Below are positions 5,548 to 7,493 of a stretch of DNA of 7,493 bases, in pieces (within the stretch, counting starts at the first letter, position 1; the number at the start of each line of letters is the position of its first letter). This DNA comes from Draconibacterium sp. (GTDB lineage Bacteria; Bacteroidota; Bacteroidia; Bacteroidales; Prolixibacteraceae), in NCBI GenBank assembly GCA_030595485.1, contig JAUVDE010000157.1:1-7493 (forward strand), given 5' to 3'. The position numbers and the translations under genes were made by a program. The notes under the pieces are model-generated. The model had not been told where the DNA came from and did no database searches. It worked only from the letters and a program-made list of their open reading frames with translations.

Positions 5548-7493
5548 ATGAATATTAATACGAGAATTTCTCTGTTACCACTACTTTTTGTACTTTTTAT
5601 TTCGTGTACAAACAAAACTGAACCGCCAAAATCATTTGGGATTGTGCCTTCACAGTCTCAATTACAATGGCACGAAATGGAATATTTTAGTTTAGTATGC
5701 TACGGATTAAATACTTACACTGAAGTGGAATGGGCATACGGCAACGTTGATCCAAAATTATTTACTCCTACCGATTTAAATACCGACCAATGGGCAGAAA
5801 CTGCCATGAATGCAGGTATGAAAGGATTAATTTTGGTAGCCAAACACCACGACGGTTTTTGTTTGTGGCCAAGTAAATACACCGATTATTCGGTGGAGGC
5901 AACGCCATGGAAAAATGGAGAAGGAGATATTTTGGGTGATTTATCGGAATCGTGTAAAAAGTACGGATTAAAACTGGGAGTGTATTTATCGCCTTGGGAC
6001 AGGAATCATGCAGATTATGGCAACCCTGAGTACGTTGACTACTATTACAATCAATTGGAAGAACTGTTAACCGAGTATGGTGATGTTTTCGAATTCTGGA
6101 TTGATGGAGCGAATGGTGGAACCGGTTATTATGGAGGTGCAAATGAAGCAAGGAATATTGACAGGACAACTTATTACGGCTACGAAAAGATATTTGAAAT
6201 TGTAAAAAAACATCAACCTAATGCAGTAATTTTTAGTGATGTTGGCCCTGGAAGCCGATGGGTAGGAAACGAATCGGGTATTGGCAGTGAAACAAATTGG
6301 AACACAATTTCAACAGATGGTAAATCACCGGGGAATCCTGATCCTGATTATAACAGAAAACTGGGTACCGGAGAAACAGGCGGCAAACAATGGATTCCTG
6401 CTGAGGTAAATACAACTATGCTTTGGCCAAAAGCCTGGTACTATCATACCGGCTACAAACCACGCAGTGTATCCAATTTAATGGAACTTTATTACACTTC
6501 AATTGGTCGCGGCTCACCATTAAATTTGGGTTTAGCCATTAATCCCGAAGGAAAAGTTAGCAAAGCAGACTCGTTAGCCTTAATCAATTTTAAAAAGCAG
6601 GTAGATCTTGCCTTTGAAACAAATCTGGCTGCAACCGCAAAACTAACAGCTAGTAATAGTCGTGGAAATTCAAAAAAGTACAAAGCTGACAACTTAGTTG
6701 ATAAAAATTATTGGGCAACTGACGATGGGATACAAAAAGCAAGCATTGAAATTGACTTTGGAAATGAAACAGTTTTTAATCGTTTGTTGCTTCAGGAACA
6801 AATTGAACTAGGCCAACGCATTCATTCTTTTACATTTGAAATTGAGACAAAAGCGGGTTGGCAAGAAGTAATTTCGGGAACTACAGTTGGTTATAAGCGA
6901 GTGGTTAAATTCGACGATGTAAAGACAAACAAAGCGAGACTTACATTGGAAACAGAAGCACCTTGCCTCACACTCTCAAACCTTGGAATATTTAATGCAC
7001 CACCTTTAATTAAAGAGCCTAAAATTGAACACAGTATTGATGGCACAGTTTCAATACGATCGGAAGAAAATCACAATATATTCTTCAAAATTAATGATTC
7101 TGATTTTCAAAAATATTCGATGCCATTTGCTCTTCTTAAAGGTGGTATTGTTTCGGCGTATACGAGCAATAAAACCAGTAAATACAAAAGCGAAACAGTG
7201 AGCGAAGAATTTGGGGTTGCTAAAAACAAATGGGAAATTCATTCTGTTAGTAGCGATAGTGGTAACGACACTCCGCCCAGCTCTGCCTTCGACGGAAATC
7301 CTAATTCCAAATGGGTTTCAAAGGAAAGTGATTCAAACCATTATATTTCCATATTTTTAGGAGAAGAAGTTTTAATTTCCGGGTTTAGTTACCTGCCTTG
7401 CAAAAGAGGCTGCGTAGGTATTATTTATGAATTTGAATTTTATACAAGTAGAGATGGCAATAACTGGGGAGAACCACAAATTACAGGTGAGTT
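5548..7493 (+). CDS. GH29 subfamily B-like alpha-L-fucosidase, modular lipoprotein (cut by window edge)
   Basis: The frame opens at ATG 5548 and remains open for 648 codons to the right edge. An ATG at 5541 gives only five codons, and 5548 gives a good lipoprotein signal (LFVLFISC, Cys20). Residues about 38-355 are a GH29 domain close to subfamily B, whose known members cut alpha-1,3/1,4 fucose: WHEMEYFSLVCYGLNTYTEV, EW (61-62), AKHHDGFCLWPSKY, VYLSPWDRN, FEFWIDGANGG with nucleophile Asp186, RWVGNESGIG with likely acid/base Glu242, and PAEVNTTM. Cys51 replaces the His of FIHFG. Residues about 360-484 look like an F5/8 type C (CBM32-like) domain. About 490-550 is a short beta domain (GTVSIRSEENHNIFFKIND) of the chitobiase C-terminal type, and from about 563 a second discoidin-like domain begins (SSAFDGNPNSKWVS). 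These modules suggest binding to a polymeric or complex glycan. It is the last operon gene visible. Confidence 0.88.
   Translation, partial: MNINTRISLLPLLFVLFISCTNKTEPPKSFGIVPSQSQLQWHEMEYFSLVCYGLNTYTEVEWAYGNVDPKLFTPTDLNTDQWAETAMNAGMKGLILVAKHHDGFCLWPSKYTDYSVEATPWKNGEGDILGDLSESCKKYGLKLGVYLSPWDRNHADYGNPEYVDYYYNQLEELLTEYGDVFEFWIDGANGGTGYYGGANEARNIDRTTYYGYEKIFEIVKKHQPNAVIFSDVGPGSRWVGNESGIGSETNWNTISTDGKSPGNPDPDYNRKLGTGETGGKQWIPAEVNTTMLWPKAWYYHTGYKPRSVSNLMELYYTSIGRGSPLNLGLAINPEGKVSKADSLALINFKKQVDLAFETNLAATAKLTASNSRGNSKKYKADNLVDKNYWATDDGIQKASIEIDFGNETVFNRLLLQEQIELGQRIHSFTFEIETKAGWQEVISGTTVGYKRVVKFDDVKTNKARLTLETEAPCLTLSNLGIFNAPPLIKEPKIEHSIDGTVSIRSEENHNIFFKINDSDFQKYSMPFALLKGGIVSAYTSNKTSKYKSETVSEEFGVAKNKWEIHSVSSDSGNDTPPSSAFDGNPNSKWVSKESDSNHYISIFLGEEVLISGFSYLPCKRGCVGIIYEFEFYTSRDGNNWGEPQITGE

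Noticed and set aside
5541..5558. Earlier ATG for the second GH29 gene
   Set aside because: The ATG at 5541 is in another frame and meets a stop after five codons. The ATG at 5548 leads directly into the signal peptide.
5768..6415. Minus-strand open frames of 133 and 60 codons
   Set aside because: Both are antisense to the GH29 domain of the second fucosidase. Their His- and Leu-rich, low-information translations are typical of shadows.

Overview
The window looks like chromosomal DNA of a Bacteroidota (Bacteroidetes) organism. It is AT-rich, its start codons lack clear Shine-Dalgarno sequences, its promoters fit the Bacteroidetes form TTTG-N19/20-TAnnTTTG, its glycosidases are lipoproteins, and the best remembered relatives of several genes are from this phylum. 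A marine or sediment Marinilabiliales-type host is a guess. Only the tagaturonate-epimerase gene (left edge) and the second glycosidase gene (right edge) are cut by the window.

Left part (minus strand): positions 1-805 hold the first 268 codons of a UxaE-type tagaturonate epimerase (hexuronate catabolism). It has its own promoter (863-894), a small palindrome over the predicted start of transcription, and a 9-bp inverted repeat in its leader. Positions 936-1763 encode an AraC-family regulator with an N-terminal cupin-like sensor and a C-terminal double helix-turn-helix.

Middle: the 153-bp divergent region 1764-1916 is dense with signals. It has a near-perfect Bacteroidetes promoter for the rightward operon, TCCAA elements repeated once per helical turn and ending on the -33 box, three tandem octamers, and an 11-bp inverted repeat in the operon leader.

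Right part (plus strand): four genes form a probable operon. They are an FHS (fucose permease-like) MFS transporter, a uroporphyrinogen-decarboxylase/methyltransferase-fold protein 7 bp downstream, a GH29 alpha-L-fucosidase lipoprotein after a 65-bp double palindrome (REP/MITE-like), and 9 bp later a second, modular GH29 lipoprotein that runs off the window. The layout suggests that fucose-like sugars are released by the GH29 enzymes, imported by the permease, and modified by the URO-D-fold protein, with the AraC protein sensing a sugar.

The unusual point is that three parts carry matching deviations. Both GH29 enzymes keep the nucleophile Asp, a likely acid/base Glu, the HH pair and the EW pair, but have Cys where the family has its fucose-contacting His (FIHWG/FIHFG becomes FICWS and LVCYG). 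The permease has Asn and Gln where E. coli FucP has its essential Asp46 and Glu135. A methyltransferase-fold gene sits between transport and hydrolysis. Together these suggest, without proving, a pathway for a modified (for example O-methylated) fucose-like sugar rather than ordinary L-fucose.
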